Shown here in pieces: positions 40,392 through 51,764 of a DNA stretch of 64,000 bases (the first letter of the stretch is position 1; each line of letters opens with the position of its first letter). Both the position numbers and the translations under genes were made by a program. The DNA comes from Hahellaceae bacterium. GTDB taxonomy: Bacteria > Pseudomonadota > Gammaproteobacteria > Pseudomonadales > Oleiphilaceae. The stretch covers positions 1 to 64,000 of the forward strand of contig JADGDV010000013.1 of the NCBI GenBank assembly GCA_016744695.1. The letters run 5' to 3'. Below the pieces are notes generated by a model. It worked only from the letters and a program-made list of their open reading frames with translations. It ran no database searches and was not told the origin of the DNA.

Positions 40392-43300
40392 TTATTCTGG
40401 CTGGGCTCTTGTACTGTCTAGCAAGTTTTTAAGGCTCGCCGCTTTTGGCTTCACTAGCCAAAAACGAACAATATAATCATCAAAGTTATCAATGATATGC
40501 TGAGCCCACTCACTGCCTGTTTCAGCAACGTGTTCTTCAATTACACCCCGTAAGTGATTACGGTACGGTTCCATATGCCCGCTTGAAATACGATGAATCT
40601 CAACGAGCTCATGGTTATATTGATCTACAAAACCATTCTTCCGATCAAGAACGTAGGCAAAACCACCGGTCATGCCTGCACCAAAGTTATAACCCGTCTC
40701 ACCAAGAACAGTAACCAAGCCACCTGTCATGTACTCACAACCGTGATCTCCCACACCTTCTACAACAGCGTGAGCGCCTGAATTTCGAACGCCAAATCGC
40801 TCCCCTGCAGTACCTGCAGCAAAGAGTTTTCCGCCCGTAGCACCATAAAGACAAGTATTACCCGCTATAGCAGTATCTTGTGTTTTAAACGAGCTGCACT
40901 GTGGAGGGCGAACAACCAACTTACCACCGGTCATTCCTTTACCAACATAGTCGTTTGCATCGCCCTCAAGGTACATATGCAAACCACCAGCATTCCAAAC
41001 ACCGAAACTCTGGCCAACCGTTCCTGTAAGATCTAACTGAATAGGCGAACCACTCATTCCTTGGTTGCCATGCTGCTTAGCAATTTCACCAGACAATCTA
41101 GCACCAACAGAACGATCACAGTTAGTTACTTTATATGTGAACTTACCACCAGACTTGGATTCAATAGAAGACATGGCATCAGCCATCATTTTCTCTGCTA
41201 ATAAACCCTTATCAAAAGGTTCATTTCTCTCAACTTGGCAAGTATGAGGCTTATCTGCCGGAATATAATCATTGCCAAGCATTGGTGTCAGATCAAGGCC
41301 CTGCTGCTTACTTGTCTTGCCTGGCAGTACTTCTAACAGATCCGTACGCCCAACAAGCTCTTCCAAAGAACTAACGCCTAGTTTAGCCATCCATTCACGC
41401 GTCTCTTCAGCAACAAATTTGAAGAAATTCATAACCATTTCAACGGTGCCAATAAAGTGCTCATCACGTAAGCTCTGATTTTGTGTCGCGATACCTGTTG
41501 CACAGTTATTAAGATGGCAAATACGCAAGTACTTACAACCTAAAGCAACCATAGGCATTGTGCCAAACCCAAAGCTTTCTGCACCAAAAATAGCGGCCTT
41601 TACAACATCCAGACCGGTTTTTAAACCACCGTCTGTTTGTAGTCGAATTTTTCCACGAAGATCATTACCACGTAGTGCCTGATGAGCCTCAGTTAAACCC
41701 AACTCCCATGGAGATCCAGCATTACGTACAGAGGTCAATGGACTTGCTGCGGTGCCACCATCATAACCAGAAATAGTGATCAAATCAGCGTAAGCCTTTG
41801 CTACACCAGCAGCGATTGTTCCAACACCGGGTTCAGATACCAACTTAACAGATACCAAGGCGCTTGGGTTTACCTGTTTTAAATCGAAAATTAGCTGAGC
41901 TAAATCTTCAATTGAATATATGTCGTGATGAGGCGGTGGTGATATCAGTGTCACACCGGGTACAGAGAAGCGCAGGGTCGCAATCAGGTCATTAACCTTA
42001 CCGCCTGGAAGCTGCCCACCTTCACCTGGCTTAGCACCCTGGGCTACTTTAATTTGTATAACATCAGCACTACTCAAGTAGTGAGGTGTTACGCCAAATC
42101 GGCCAGATGCAACTTGCTTAATTTTAGAGCGTTTGTTAGTTCCGTATCGAGCAGGGTCTTCGCCCCCCTCACCTGAGTTTGAACGTCCACCCAAGGTATT
42201 CATTGCAACGGCTAGAGCTTCATGAGCTTCTGGTGATAACGCACCCAGAGACATTGCCGCAGAATCGAATCGTGCAACAATTTTCTCCATCGGCTCTACA
42301 TCACTGAGTTCAATAGCTGTCTGCTTGTCACTAAGCTTTAATAAGTCTCGAATCGTAGCAACCGGACGCTCATTTACCAGCTTGGCATACTCATGGTAAA
42401 CACCATAGTCACCGGTCTGAACCGCCTTTTGTATCGTGTTAACAACGTCAGGATTATAAGCATGATACTCACTTCCGTGAACATATTTCAGCAATCCACC
42501 TTGAGAAATAGGCTTCCGCTTCTTCCATGCGTCGTTAGCTAATAGCTGCTGTTCAAACTGAAAATCTTCAAAGTTAGCGCCTTTAATTCGACACGCCACA
42601 CCTTTAAAACAAAGTTCTTCTACCTCATCGGCCAAACCTACGGCTTCAAATAACTGAGCACCACGATAGGAGGCAATAGTAGAAATACCCATCTTGGAAA
42701 GAATCTTCATCAGACCTTTGCCAATCCCTCTACGGTAATTGTTTTTGGCCTCAACAGGGTCAATCAGCATCTCACCCGTATTAATCAGGTCATTAAGCAC
42801 CTGATAAGCAAGATAAGGATATACAGCGGTTGCACCAAAACCAAAGAGTACAGCGAAATGATGCGGATCACGCACATAGCCACTTTCAACTACGATGTTT
42901 GAATCACAACGTAATCCGGTTTTAACTAAATGATGGTGAACAGCACCCGTTGCCATAAAGGCATTAATTGGCAACTTGCCTTCGGTGATGTTTTTATCAC
43001 TTAGCATTAAAATAACATTGCCATCTCGGACGGCGCTTTCAGCTTCATTACAAACCGCTTTAATCGCCTGCTCTAAACCTTGCTCTGCACTATAACTTAG
43101 CTCTATACGCGCTACGTCAAAACCAGAAATTTCTTTAGTTGATAAACACTTAAATTTAGCAGGAGATAATACGGGGGTTCCTAAGATAACACGCCTTGCA
43201 TGTTCGGGTGTCTCTTCAAATATATTCTGTTCAACACCAATGCAAGTTTCTAAAGACATTACAATGGATTCACGTAATGGGTCGATAGGCGGGTTAGTTA

Positions 43301-44840
43301 CCTGAGCGAACTTCTGACGAAAATAATCAGACACAGAACGAACACGTTCTGATAAAACGGCCATTGGGGTGTCATCCCCCATAGAACCAACCGCTTCCTG
43401 ACCAGCTTCGGCCAGTGGTCGTAGCACCTGATCACGCTCTTCAAAAGTAACTTGGAACATTTTCATATGAGATTTCAACTCATCTTGTTCCATCACGTTA
43501 TATTCAAATCTCGACTTACCCAATGTAGCTTCAAGACGTGTTGCATTATCCCTTAACCATTGCTTATAAGGGTGCGCCGTCTTAAGCACTCCGTCGATAT
43601 CTTCAGTATTTAAAATTTTTCCGGTTTGTGTATCAATAGCCAAAATCTGACCAGGCCCTACACGCCCCTTTGCAACCACATCTTCTGGCAAGTAGCCATA
43701 GGTGCCAATTTCAGATGCAAGAGTGATATAGCCGTTCTTAGTAATAACCCAGCGAGATGGGCGTAAGCCGTTACGATCCAGTAAACATACCGCGTAACGA
43801 CCGTCAGTCATTACAACGCCTGCGGGTCCATCCCATGGTTCCATGTGCATAGAATTATATTCGTGAAAGGCACGAAGATCCGCATCCATTGTATCAACAT
43901 TCTGCCAAGCTGGCGGAATCATCATTCTTACTGCACGGAACAGGTCAACTCCGCCTGCCAGTAATATCTCAAGCATGTTATCCATACTTGATGAATCTGA
44001 CCCCGTTAAGTTAACAAGAGGACTTAGCGACTGAAGATCAGGTATATCATCCGTTTTAAATTTAGAAGTTCGTGCCAAAGCCCAATTACGATTACCTTCA
44101 ACCGTATTAATTTCACCATTGTGAGCCAGCATTCTGAAAGGCTGAGCCAAAGGCCAGCGTGGGGCTGTATTAGTAGAGAAACGCTGGTGAAATACACAAA
44201 TAGCCGTCTCAAAAAGCTCGTCACCCAAGTCAGTATAAAAACTTGGAAGATCAACAGGCATCATTAAGCCTTTATAAGACAACACTTTCTCAGAAAGACT
44301 ACATACATAAAACTCACCATCTGAAATAAGCTCTATTTCTGCTTTACGACGAGCTAGAAATAACTTAATTGAGAGTTCTTTTTCAGAAAGCTCTGCACCA
44401 GAGATAAACACTTGCTCTATACCAGGCAAGCAATCAATGGCCATTGGACCCAGGCAAGACTCGTCGGTAGGGACAACACGCCAGCCAACAACACTTAAAC
44501 CTTCGTTAACAAGGTGCTTTTCTAGCACTTTTTTAGAAGCTACCGCTTTTTCAGGATCTTGATTTAAGAACACCATCCCGATGCCGTAACGCGCACCTAA
44601 ATCTACACCAAAGCTCTCTTTTGCAACATGACGCAGAAATGTATCAGGCTTTTGCATAAGCAAGCCACAGCCATCACCTGTTTTACCATCTGCAGCGATA
44701 CCGCCTCTATGGGTCATGCAAGTCAAAGATTCTATGGATGTCGTAAGCAAATCATGACTTGCTTGTCCTTCCATATGGGCAATCAAGCCAAATCCACAGT
44801 TATCCTTGAAATCATCAGGATGATACAAACCTGTCATCAT
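40392..44840 (-). CDS. gltB: Glutamate synthase (NADPH) large subunit GltB
   Basis: A 1482-aa iron-sulfur flavoprotein that transfers the amide of glutamine to 2-oxoglutarate. The Ntn-type glutaminase starts at the catalytic Cys15 ([13 protein letters not shown]) after a propeptide of only 14 residues, or 13 if the second of the two tandem ATGs is used. The FMN synthase domain includes [11 protein letters not shown] and [17 protein letters not shown], and cluster cysteines lie in [16 protein letters not shown] shifted forms ([11 protein letters not shown]). The C-terminal GXGXG beta-helix is present. A plausible promoter is 50-80 bp upstream. Confidence 0.97.
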   Translation of the reverse strand: MMTGLYHPDDFKDNCGFGLIAHMEGQASHDLLTTSIESLTCMTHRGGIAADGKTGDGCGLLMQKPDTFLRHVAKESFGVDLGARYGIGMVFLNQDPEKAVASKKVLEKHLVNEGLSVVGWRVVPTDESCLGPMAIDCLPGIEQVFISGAELSEKELSIKLFLARRKAEIELISDGEFYVCSLSEKVLSYKGLMMPVDLPSFYTDLGDELFETAICVFHQRFSTNTAPRWPLAQPFRMLAHNGEINTVEGNRNWALARTSKFKTDDIPDLQSLSPLVNLTGSDSSSMDNMLEILLAGGVDLFRAVRMMIPPAWQNVDTMDADLRAFHEYNSMHMEPWDGPAGVVMTDGRYAVCLLDRNGLRPSRWVITKNGYITLASEIGTYGYLPEDVVAKGRVGPGQILAIDTQTGKILNTEDIDGVLKTAHPYKQWLRDNATRLEATLGKSRFEYNVMEQDELKSHMKMFQVTFEERDQVLRPLAEAGQEAVGSMGDDTPMAVLSERVRSVSDYFRQKFAQVTNPPIDPLRESIVMSLETCIGVEQNIFEETPEHARRVILGTPVLSPAKFKCLSTKEISGFDVARIELSYSAEQGLEQAIKAVCNEAESAVRDGNVILMLSDKNITEGKLPINAFMATGAVHHHLVKTGLRCDSNIVVESGYVRDPHHFAVLFGFGATAVYPYLAYQVLNDLINTGEMLIDPVEAKNNYRRGIGKGLMKILSKMGISTIASYRGAQLFEAVGLADEVEELCFKGVACRIKGANFEDFQFEQQLLANDAWKKRKPISQGGLLKYVHGSEYHAYNPDVVNTIQKAVQTGDYGVYHEYAKLVNERPVATIRDLLKLSDKQTAIELSDVEPMEKIVARFDSAAMSLGALSPEAHEALAVAMNTLGGRSNSGEGGEDPARYGTNKRSKIKQVASGRFGVTPHYLSSADVIQIKVAQGAKPGEGGQLPGGKVNDLIATLRFSVPGVTLISPPPHHDIYSIEDLAQLIFDLKQVNPSALVSVKLVSEPGVGTIAAGVAKAYADLITISGYDGGTAASPLTSVRNAGSPWELGLTEAHQALRGNDLRGKIRLQTDGGLKTGLDVVKAAIFGAESFGFGTMPMVALGCKYLRICHLNNCATGIATQNQSLRDEHFIGTVEMVMNFFKFVAEETREWMAKLGVSSLEELVGRTDLLEVLPGKTSKQQGLDLTPMLGNDYIPADKPHTCQVERNEPFDKGLLAEKMMADAMSSIESKSGGKFTYKVTNCDRSVGARLSGEIAKQHGNQGMSGSPIQLDLTGTVGQSFGVWNAGGLHMYLEGDANDYVGKGMTGGKLVVRPPQCSSFKTQDTAIAGNTCLYGATGGKLFAAGTAGERFGVRNSGAHAVVEGVGDHGCEYMTGGLVTVLGETGYNFGAGMTGGFAYVLDRKNGFVDQYNHELVEIHRISSGHMEPYRNHLRGVIEEHVAETGSEWAQHIIDNFDDYIVRFWLVKPKAASLKNLLDSTRAQPE

Positions 44841-44890
44841 ATTTCACACTCTCGCGTTTATTCTTTACTAATCAAAAGCTTACAAAAAAC

Positions 44891-44919
44891 AAAATACTCG
44901 GCAAGCTTCTAAACGTCAA
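44891..44919 (-). promoter_or_regulatory. Probable promoter of gltBD
   Basis: On the minus strand there is -35 TTGACG (44914-44919, 5 of 6), a 17-base spacer and -10 TATTTT (44891-44896, 4 of 6), giving a leader of about 45 nt. A second pair (TTGTGT, 17-base spacer, TAAAAT) lies further upstream, so more than one start is possible. Confidence 0.5.
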
Positions 44920-44986
44920 AATTGGGGGTGGCTATTTTACACGCCTAGGGGGAGTCACACAAATTTATCGAAATTTTATATTAGAG

Positions 44987-45027
44987 CTACCTGACAACGA
45001 TCAATAAAATCGTTTAAAGTCAGGTAG
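44987..45027. other. Nested stem-loop upstream of the gltB promoter
   Basis: A 9-bp perfect outer arm (CTACCTGAC / GTCAGGTAG) stacks on a 6-bp inner arm (AACGAT / ATCGTT) with a four-base one-sided bulge TAAA and a 7-base loop. No T-run follows on either strand. It lies between the damX terminator and the gltB promoter, so it could be a second termination element, a protein-binding site or part of a short transcript. Confidence 0.55.
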
Positions 45028-45031
45028 TAAG

Positions 45032-45069
45032 AAAAAATAACACTGCAGAGTAATTATTTACTCTGCAGT
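45032..45069 (-). terminator. Intrinsic terminator overlapping the damX stop codon
   Basis: A perfect 12-bp stem (ACTGCAGAGTAA / TTACTCTGCAGT, 45042-45053 and 45058-45069) with a 4-base loop, followed on the minus strand by GTTATTTTTTC. The stop codon of damX (45054-45056) lies in the loop and the last codons of damX form the upstream arm. Confidence 0.85.
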
Positions 45070-46649
45070 CCTTTAACACTTCTCAGCCAAGGCTTTTGCT
45101 TTTTAATTACCACCGGTAATGAGGACATCGCCTTTCTTGCAGCCTCTTTATCGGTGTAGACACCCGAAATAACAACAAACCAAGCCCCGCCTTTATACGT
45201 TGACTCTATATATAAAAGGCTGGCCGAAGCACTTGCCTTATCAATATACTTTATAGCTGTCTTTTCATTTCTACTTCCCAAAACCTGGATAGTATAAGCA
45301 GAAGAAGCCTGCTTATTAATCCAAGCTTCTGACCTAAACCCTGAGTGCCTACTTTCAGTTTTATCAACCACTTCGACCGCCACCTTTTCAGGCTCACTTT
45401 CAGTTACAAGGGTCTTTTCCTGAACGACGATTTTCTCAACACTTACAGGCATAACAACATCAGAAGCAGATATTTCACCCTTATCTTTAGGAACCTCAAC
45501 CTCAACTACATCTATAGCGGCTTCTTCAACAGTATTATTAAGACCTTCCTTTGATTCTTCTGGCAATACAATCGAAGGCGTGCCATAAACATCTTCCACT
45601 GGCTTAATTTCGCCATCAGGTGTGTATGACGGTATAAGAGGCTCATTTTCATGAGCAACAATCTCCGCTAGTTTATCTCTAGCATTAAGGACACTAGGAT
45701 CTACAGTAAGGTTATCTTGCAACTCAACAGGTGAAATATTTTCGGAAGACACAAAAAACAAATTGTACTGATAAGCAACCACTAAAAATGAAAATAGCAA
45801 AGCAACAGAAATACCGGCTAACACCCAGCCAAGTCCCTTAGGGTTTCTTTTTTTCCTTTCAGAAGTGCCAAACACATCAAGTAAAACTGCTGGAGCAATT
45901 CGATTGATTCTGCCAGGACAGCCTTTTCCAAGCTCATGAAGCGCAGACCTTTGTGCACCTGAGAAGTCTAACTCTCCACTGGCTCCCGCCCTAACCAACC
46001 TCAAATTCACATAGGCGGCAGCATCGTCAAGAGAGAAAGGTTTAAGTTGTATTTGGTGTATCCAGCCACAGTTATCAGGATCAACACCCTCCAAAGTCAT
46101 ACTATGAAGAACACTCTTTCGGCCAGAAATAAGCAAGCATACTCCCGCATCACCGCCTAACGGCTTAAAAGTCGAGATAAGTAACTGAAAACTTTCTTTG
46201 TTTGTTTTATGCGCATCATCAACAACTAGAAGGGTACGCTTACCTTCAGTAATTTCCTGGGAAAAATGTTGTGTAACTTTATCCATTGAGCGATCTGTGG
46301 GCTCGCCATCAACCTGGTGAATATTGAATTTTTTACACAATTCAGATACAAGTTTTCTAGGGGTTGATATAAGCGAGGGGTTTAAACTAACGACATCAAC
46401 ATCATCTACTTGTCTTGCCAACTCACTAATTAAGGTGGTTTTGCCACTCCCAGTGTCACCCGTTAGTAGCAATACCATATCACCAAAGTTTACAAGATGA
46501 CGAAGCGTCTCAAGGTTGTGTTGCCGTTGTGCACCTTGAAAAAACAAGTGAGTAACATCACCAAAAGGCTCAAGTTTTAGATGATATTTATTTCTCAACT
46601 GATCATTCAGGGATTGCTGATATTCACTTTCCTTGGTAACAGAATTCAT
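45054..46649 (-). CDS. damX: DamX-type protein: AAA ATPase plus SPOR domain
   Basis: A 531-aa inner-membrane protein of the aroB-damX neighbourhood. The N-terminal ATPase (about residues 20-270) is ExeA/GspA-like, with Walker A GDTGSGKTT (64-72) and Walker B TLLVVDDAHK. A single transmembrane segment (about 283-305, ending VVAYQYN) follows. A long acidic Glu/Val-rich linker leads to a C-terminal SPOR domain (about 450-520, SAYTIQVLGSRNE...GAWFVVISGVYTDKEAA), which binds denuded peptidoglycan at the septum. E. coli DamX lacks an intact ATPase, whereas Pseudomonas-type relatives keep it. It lies 56 bp after aroB and ends inside its own terminator. Confidence 0.88.
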   Translation of the reverse strand: MNSVTKESEYQQSLNDQLRNKYHLKLEPFGDVTHLFFQGAQRQHNLETLRHLVNFGDMVLLLTGDTGSGKTTLISELARQVDDVDVVSLNPSLISTPRKLVSELCKKFNIHQVDGEPTDRSMDKVTQHFSQEITEGKRTLLVVDDAHKTNKESFQLLISTFKPLGGDAGVCLLISGRKSVLHSMTLEGVDPDNCGWIHQIQLKPFSLDDAAAYVNLRLVRAGASGELDFSGAQRSALHELGKGCPGRINRIAPAVLLDVFGTSERKKRNPKGLGWVLAGISVALLFSFLVVAYQYNLFFVSSENISPVELQDNLTVDPSVLNARDKLAEIVAHENEPLIPSYTPDGEIKPVEDVYGTPSIVLPEESKEGLNNTVEEAAIDVVEVEVPKDKGEISASDVVMPVSVEKIVVQEKTLVTESEPEKVAVEVVDKTESRHSGFRSEAWINKQASSAYTIQVLGSRNEKTAIKYIDKASASASLLYIESTYKGGAWFVVISGVYTDKEAARKAMSSLPVVIKKQKPWLRSVKGLQSK

Positions 46650-46705
46650 TTTTCTGATATATTCCTATGAGCTCAACAACTAGACTTTAAAGTTAAACAA
46701 CCGCA

Positions 46706-47779
46706 CTAAATAGTAGAGAGTGTCTCATCAAAACTAGACACATCAAATTCATCAGTTACTATCGCGTCACCAATTTTTGACATAAGAACCAAGCGTACAC
46801 GTCCATCAATTACTTTTTTATCTACAGCCATTAAAGATTTAAATAAGTCTATCGTCATTTCTTCAGGTGATGTCACAGGTAAATCCACCCGTTTCAATAA
46901 AGTAGTAATGCGCTGTACATCCTCTTTCTCTATCCAACCCTGCCGGTAAGATAAGTCTGCAGCCATTACCATCCCTGTTGAAACGGCCTCACCATGCAAC
47001 CACACACCATAGCCCATATGAGTTTCAATAGCATGACCAAAGGTATGACCAAGATTCAAAATTGCACGAACCCCACCCTCTTTTTCATCCTCACTCACAA
47101 CCGAAGCCTTACATTGACAAGAAACTTCTATCGCATAAGTGACCGCTTCAGGGTCAAGTGCATATAAGCGATCTATATTAGATTCAAGCCATTCAAAAAA
47201 GCTTACATCACGAATAAGCCCGTATTTCACAACTTCAGCTATTCCAGCAGAAACTTCCTGCTGAGGCAAAGTGTTCAGAGTTTCAATATCAATGATCACG
47301 GCTTTCGGCTGATGAAACGCACCAATCATATTCTTGCCTAAAGAATGATTTACCCCTGTTTTTCCACCAACCGAAGAGTCTACCTGTGAAAGCAGAGTTG
47401 TGGGGATCTGAATAAATTCAACACCTCGCTGATAACAAGCCGCAGCAAAACCAGTCATATCACCAACGACCCCTCCACCAAGGGCAACCATCGTCGTTTT
47501 TCTGGTGTGTCGTCTCTCAAGCAATTGATCAAATATTTTGTTCAGTGTCTCTAGGTTTTTATAACACTCACCGTCAGGTAAAATAGTCACAGATACATCA
47601 AAAGCCTTAAACAAGGTTTTCACTCGCTCAAGGTAAAGAGGGGCCACCGTGTCATTAGTAACAATCATAACCTGGCTACCAACCACGTAAGGGGCAACCA
47701 AATTAGTATCATCAATTAATCCTGCACCAATAAAAATAGGATAACTTCGTTCACCAAGTGCTACTGTTAACTGTTTCAT
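46706..47779 (-). CDS. aroB: 3-dehydroquinate synthase AroB
   Basis: An NAD+- and metal-dependent enzyme of about 357 aa, the second step of the shikimate pathway. [43 protein letters not shown] and [13 protein letters not shown] are diagnostic and include the metal ligands. I chose the ATG at 47779 ([15 protein letters not shown]); a TTG three codons upstream is in frame but less like the family. It is 40 bp downstream of aroK. Confidence 0.97.
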   Translation of the reverse strand: MKQLTVALGERSYPIFIGAGLIDDTNLVAPYVVGSQVMIVTNDTVAPLYLERVKTLFKAFDVSVTILPDGECYKNLETLNKIFDQLLERRHTRKTTMVALGGGVVGDMTGFAAACYQRGVEFIQIPTTLLSQVDSSVGGKTGVNHSLGKNMIGAFHQPKAVIIDIETLNTLPQQEVSAGIAEVVKYGLIRDVSFFEWLESNIDRLYALDPEAVTYAIEVSCQCKASVVSEDEKEGGVRAILNLGHTFGHAIETHMGYGVWLHGEAVSTGMVMAADLSYRQGWIEKEDVQRITTLLKRVDLPVTSPEEMTIDLFKSLMAVDKKVIDGRVRLVLMSKIGDAIVTDEFDVSSFDETLSTI

Positions 47780-47819
47780 TTCAACCAAACAACCTTTTAA
47801 TTACTAATATACCGCCCTA

Positions 47820-48356
47820 CTAATCTTGAGCAAGTACCTGATCCAGAATCTGTCTAACAACCGCTTTGGGGTTTTTTTTATCCGTTAGGATAATAACATT
47901 AGCCACTTCAGAGTATAGTGGATCTCTGATTTCAAAAATGTCAGTTAGCGCCTTTAGAGGGTTATCATTTTGTAGTAGTGGCCTATTACGATCACGCCTT
48001 GTCCGCTCAAACTGCTGCTCTACCGATGTTTTTAAATAAACCACCTGAGCTCCAATTTTAAGATGAGAGCGATTGTTAGGGTTAAGAACCGCACCACCTC
48101 CCGTAGCCAATACAATGCCATCAGTCTGACTTAGATCTGCTATCACACCACACTCACGTTCACGAAACCCGGCCTCGCCTTCCACATCAAATATCCATGG
48201 AATATTCGCTCCGCTACGAGACTCAATTTCACTGTCTGAATCACAAAAAGAAAACCCTAGCTCGCGAGAAAGCAGTTTGCCAATTGTTGTTTTACCAGCC
48301 CCCATAGGGCCAACTAGCACAACTCTTTTTGCATTATTTTTTAATAAACTAAGCAT
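47820..48356 (-). CDS. aroK: Shikimate kinase AroK
   Basis: A 178-aa P-loop kinase that phosphorylates shikimate. Walker A is [12 protein letters not shown] (residues 16-27). Shikimate-binding motifs are [17 protein letters not shown] and LATGGGAVL, and the lid is [11 protein letters not shown]. It lies between pilQ, which is separated from it by a strong terminator, and aroB, and probably forms aroK-aroB-damX. Confidence 0.97.
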   Translation of the reverse strand: MLSLLKNNAKRVVLVGPMGAGKTTIGKLLSRELGFSFCDSDSEIESRSGANIPWIFDVEGEAGFRERECGVIADLSQTDGIVLATGGGAVLNPNNRSHLKIGAQVVYLKTSVEQQFERTRRDRNRPLLQNDNPLKALTDIFEIRDPLYSEVANVIILTDKKNPKAVVRQILDQVLAQD

Positions 48357-48431
48357 GTAAACCTATAAATGGATCTGACTTTAATGAGGCGAGAGCATAA
48401 CACAAGGCATTATATTCAGAATACCCCAGAC

Positions 48432-48466
48432 AAAAAAAAGCCATCACCTAATGGTGATGGCTTTTT
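48432..48466 (-). terminator. Strong intrinsic terminator of the pilMNOPQ operon
   Basis: A 9-bp GCCATCACC / GGTGATGGC stem with a TAAT loop, extended by A/T pairs and followed on the minus strand by eight T. It lies 18 bp after the pilQ stop codon. The T-run on the plus strand also makes it potentially bidirectional. Confidence 0.92.
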
Positions 48467-48483
48467 GTTCAATACACTAAAAC

Positions 48484-50595
48484 TTAATTTTCAATCAATC
48501 CACGCTTAAGTATTTTAGGTGTAATAAATATCAATAACTCAGCACGCTCATCAACTTTTTCAGTCTTTTTAAACAGAGCACCAAGATAAGGGATATCACC
48601 TAAATAAGGCGTTTTAGTAATTGTGGTCGAAACTTCAGACTGGAATATCCCGCCTAAAACTACGGTCTCACCATTACCAACCAACACCTGGGTTTGGATC
48701 TCATTAGTTTCTATACTTGGGATACCCGCAGTAACCTCACCACGATTGTCTTGATTAATACTAAGATCCATAATCACCTTACCATCAGGGGTGATCTGTG
48801 GAGTAACTTCCAACTTCAAAACAGCCTCTTTAAATGAAACAGAAGTTGCACCACTTGAAGATGCTTCCTGATAGGGGATTTCCTCACCCGACTTTATCAT
48901 AGCGGTTTGTCGGTCAGCCGTTACTACTTTAGGCTGAGAAACAATCTCCCCCCGCCCATCAGACTCTAGTGCAGAAAGCTCCATTTGAAGCAGTACATGA
49001 TCATTAGCAAACCCTAAAGCAAAAGACGATGCACCCGCCTTAGTGATACCTAAATCAACTACATTGGCTCCAGGAAAGGTAATTGTCTCGCCTTGAGAAA
49101 TCTGAGAGGTGGTCTCAAAGCTACCACCGCCAAACGCGGTATGGTTATCACCTGTGTCAGTAATAGCCCCACCCCACTGAACACCTAGATCACTTGCAAT
49201 ATTGGTTCTTGCACGAACAATTCTTGCTTCAATCAATACTTGCCTAACAGGAATATCCCAAGTAGCGATCAATCGACGAATTTGCTCTTGCTTGTCAGCC
49301 GTCTCTCTTACGCTAATGGTATTTGTTCTTTCATCTGAAGAAATAAAGCCTCGGCCAGAAATTAACTCACTATCAGCCTTAAGCAATGAAACGATATCCT
49401 CTGCCTTTGCATAGTTTATTTGGATCACTTCGAGTCGCACTGGCGCTAAAGCAGCAACCTGTTTATTGGTTTCCAGCTCTAATTTTTCTCTCGCTGCAAT
49501 TTCATCAGCTGGCGCAACTAACAGAACATTGCCGATTTTACGCTTATCTAAACCCTTTGTTTTAAGTACAAGTTCAAGCGCTTGGTCCCAAGGAACATTT
49601 TGTAACCTTAAAGTAATACGACCACCTACTGTATCACTGGCTACCAAATTAAGACCTGTAAAGTCAGCGATCAACTGCAGCACTGAGCGTACTTCTATAT
49701 CCTGAAAGTTCAAAGAGAGCTTCTCACCAGTGTACGGAAACTTATCTTGCTTGCGTCTTTCAACTTCATCAGCAGTCAATTCTTCAACACTGATCGTAAA
49801 TTGGTTGTCAGCCTGATAAGCAAGGTAATCATAATTCCCTTCTGGCTTGATGGTTACAACAACACCCTCATCACTCTGCATTGCGTCAATTCGTTTAACC
49901 GGTGTAGCGAAGTCAACCACATCTAAACGTCGCTGCAATGCTTCAGGTAGCTCTGCACCAGGCAAAAACAACTTGATCAGACCACCTTCTTCTGACATAT
50001 CAACATCAATTTTTGGTGTCGAGAATGACAAGACAACTTGGCCATCTCCTTTCTCGCCTCGACGAAAATCAATATCAGTAACCTTTGGAGTCATACCTAT
50101 TTGAGGAGATGAGACCTTTGGCTGAGCTGAAGAAGATCCTGAGATCGCCGTCTGAGGTACTTCAGAAGAACCAATTAATAGAATTATCTTATTCCCATCA
50201 ACTGTCGATGCATAAGGAACAAGCTCAACCAAGTTCACAATAAGGCGCGTCCTATCTTTAGCGCCAACTACCGTCAAACCCTGAGCATTACCCATACCCA
50301 AACTATGGTATTTTGTGCTAAGCGCATTACTAACACCTTTAAGGTCAATAGCAATTCTAGCGGGTTTTTCAATCGTATACCCTTTTGGCTCTGGCGGCAC
50401 CCCGTCAAAACTTAATGTAACTTCAGTTCTATCTCCCGTTAGAGAAGCAAAACTTACATCATTTAAAACTACAGCTCTCGCCTGCATTGATAACAATGCC
50501 AGACAAAGCGTTCCTAATAGCAACAGCGCCCGATAATACATGTTATTTTTCGACCTCAATTGTTTATTATCGATTTCAGCATAATAATTATTCAT
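48484..50595 (-). CDS. pilQ: Type IV pilus secretin PilQ
   Basis: A 703-aa outer-membrane secretin through which the pilus passes. Two AMIN domains (about residues 40-150 and 170-275) bind peptidoglycan. A secretin N-terminal (STN) domain follows (LNFQDIEVRSVLQLIADFTGLNLVAS), then an N1/NolW domain and the secretin beta-barrel (about 450-700), including VPYLGDIPYLGALFKK-like (TPYLGDIPYLGALFKK). The ATG at 50595 has an AAGGGGG ribosome binding site but puts 18 polar residues before the signal peptide; an ATG at 50541 would give a canonical one. It is the last gene of pilMNOPQ. Confidence 0.96.
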   Translation of the reverse strand: MNNYYAEIDNKQLRSKNNMYYRALLLLGTLCLALLSMQARAVVLNDVSFASLTGDRTEVTLSFDGVPPEPKGYTIEKPARIAIDLKGVSNALSTKYHSLGMGNAQGLTVVGAKDRTRLIVNLVELVPYASTVDGNKIILLIGSSEVPQTAISGSSSAQPKVSSPQIGMTPKVTDIDFRRGEKGDGQVVLSFSTPKIDVDMSEEGGLIKLFLPGAELPEALQRRLDVVDFATPVKRIDAMQSDEGVVVTIKPEGNYDYLAYQADNQFTISVEELTADEVERRKQDKFPYTGEKLSLNFQDIEVRSVLQLIADFTGLNLVASDTVGGRITLRLQNVPWDQALELVLKTKGLDKRKIGNVLLVAPADEIAAREKLELETNKQVAALAPVRLEVIQINYAKAEDIVSLLKADSELISGRGFISSDERTNTISVRETADKQEQIRRLIATWDIPVRQVLIEARIVRARTNIASDLGVQWGGAITDTGDNHTAFGGGSFETTSQISQGETITFPGANVVDLGITKAGASSFALGFANDHVLLQMELSALESDGRGEIVSQPKVVTADRQTAMIKSGEEIPYQEASSSGATSVSFKEAVLKLEVTPQITPDGKVIMDLSINQDNRGEVTAGIPSIETNEIQTQVLVGNGETVVLGGIFQSEVSTTITKTPYLGDIPYLGALFKKTEKVDERAELLIFITPKILKRGLIEN

Positions 50596-50610
50596 TTTGC
50601 CCCCTTCATA

Positions 50611-51150
50611 TTACTGATCATCCAGTGCGATAGAACGGGGTCTTTCCAACCAGCCGCCACGACCATTTGGTACAATTTCTATCAGTTCAAGTTGGCTATC
50701 GTCAATCATAACAATACGCCCATGATTTTTCCCCATAAACTGCCCCAGCTTCACTCGATGAATACCGCCATCATTATCACTAATTAAAGCCCATAATGTA
50801 TTCTCTTCCTGACGCTGTAAGGTCCCTACCATTTTAAGCCCCCCTAACCCGAAGGTTTCAAGTAGCTCTTTGGGTCTGTCAAAATTGGGTTTCACACTAT
50901 TCTCAGGCTTATCTTCAATGACAGCACTTAACACCACATCAACCGGTGGAGTAAATGGCGCACGTCGATTGGCCGCACTATAGGTAAAGGACTGATAGGC
51001 TTTAAACTCAGGCAACGGTTCGACCTTTCCACGAGGCTTCGCCTTTGTTGCATCCATAAACTGATCTATGTCTGAGAACCCGTTTCCACCACTACACCCA
51101 GTGAGGGCAAGCGTAACAGATAATACTATAAGCAGGCTTTTTAGTTTCAC
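50611..51150 (-). CDS. pilP: Type IV pilus lipoprotein PilP
   Basis: A 179-aa lipoprotein that links the inner-membrane PilM-N-O complex to PilQ. The signal peptide ends in the lipobox LTGC (Cys at about residue 19). A disordered segment precedes the PilP beta domain (LLETFGLGGLKMVGTLQRQEENTLWALI...VKLGQFMGKNHGRI). Its ATG overlaps the pilO stop by 4 bp. Processing would need LspA, encoded at 10.8 kb. Confidence 0.95.
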   Translation of the reverse strand: MKLKSLLIVLSVTLALTGCSGGNGFSDIDQFMDATKAKPRGKVEPLPEFKAYQSFTYSAANRRAPFTPPVDVVLSAVIEDKPENSVKPNFDRPKELLETFGLGGLKMVGTLQRQEENTLWALISDNDGGIHRVKLGQFMGKNHGRIVMIDDSQLELIEIVPNGRGGWLERPRSIALDDQ

Positions 51151-51764
51151 TTACCTTTCCTCCCTGCTTTATATCGATAGGTTTTAGCCTCAATAGACAT
51201 ACTTAACACCTCGTTTGCCATTGACGGCGAAATAGAGAAGTCATGAAGCGTTACAATTCTAGGCAAACTAGCCACCCCACTAACAAACGAGGAAATATCG
51301 TGATACGTTCCCGAGACTTCAATCTGGATAGGCAACTCAATATAAAATTCTTTCTTGAGCTCTGGTTTTAGCTTAATGGATTTAAACTCCAAACCACTAC
51401 CAATACCTGTATTTGTAATATCTTCTAGCAAACCTGGCACTTCTGTGTCTGTGGGTAGCTGTTTTAATAAAGCACCAAATGATTCTTCCATTTCAAGCAT
51501 TTGCAACTTATAAGCAGCCAAGTTGGCGACCTTATAAGCCTTCGACTCATATTGCTGCCGAAGATCAGACTCTTTAGAAGTAACCTGCTCTAGCTGAGAA
51601 AACTGATCTTTAATTAAAAACCAATATCCTCCACCAACCACTAATGTAATGACAATTAAAAATACAATCGCTTTTATTGGTCCGGGCCAAGAGCCTGCAT
51701 TATTAAAATCCAGCTCATTGACGTCGAAACCTTTTAGACTTTCGAGGGATTCAGCAAAACTCAC
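51147..51764 (-). CDS. pilO: Type IV pilus inner-membrane alignment protein PilO
   Basis: A 205-aa bitopic protein with one membrane helix (about residues 31-50, IVFLIVITLVVGGGYWFLI), a coiled coil and a ferredoxin-like periplasmic domain. The family marker FGALLKQLPTDTEVPGLLEDI is present at about 95-116. It pairs with PilN and PilP. Overlaps of 4 bp with pilN and pilP show tight translational coupling. Confidence 0.95.
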   Translation of the reverse strand: MSFAESLESLKGFDVNELDFNNAGSWPGPIKAIVFLIVITLVVGGGYWFLIKDQFSQLEQVTSKESDLRQQYESKAYKVANLAAYKLQMLEMEESFGALLKQLPTDTEVPGLLEDITNTGIGSGLEFKSIKLKPELKKEFYIELPIQIEVSGTYHDISSFVSGVASLPRIVTLHDFSISPSMANEVLSMSIEAKTYRYKAGRKGK

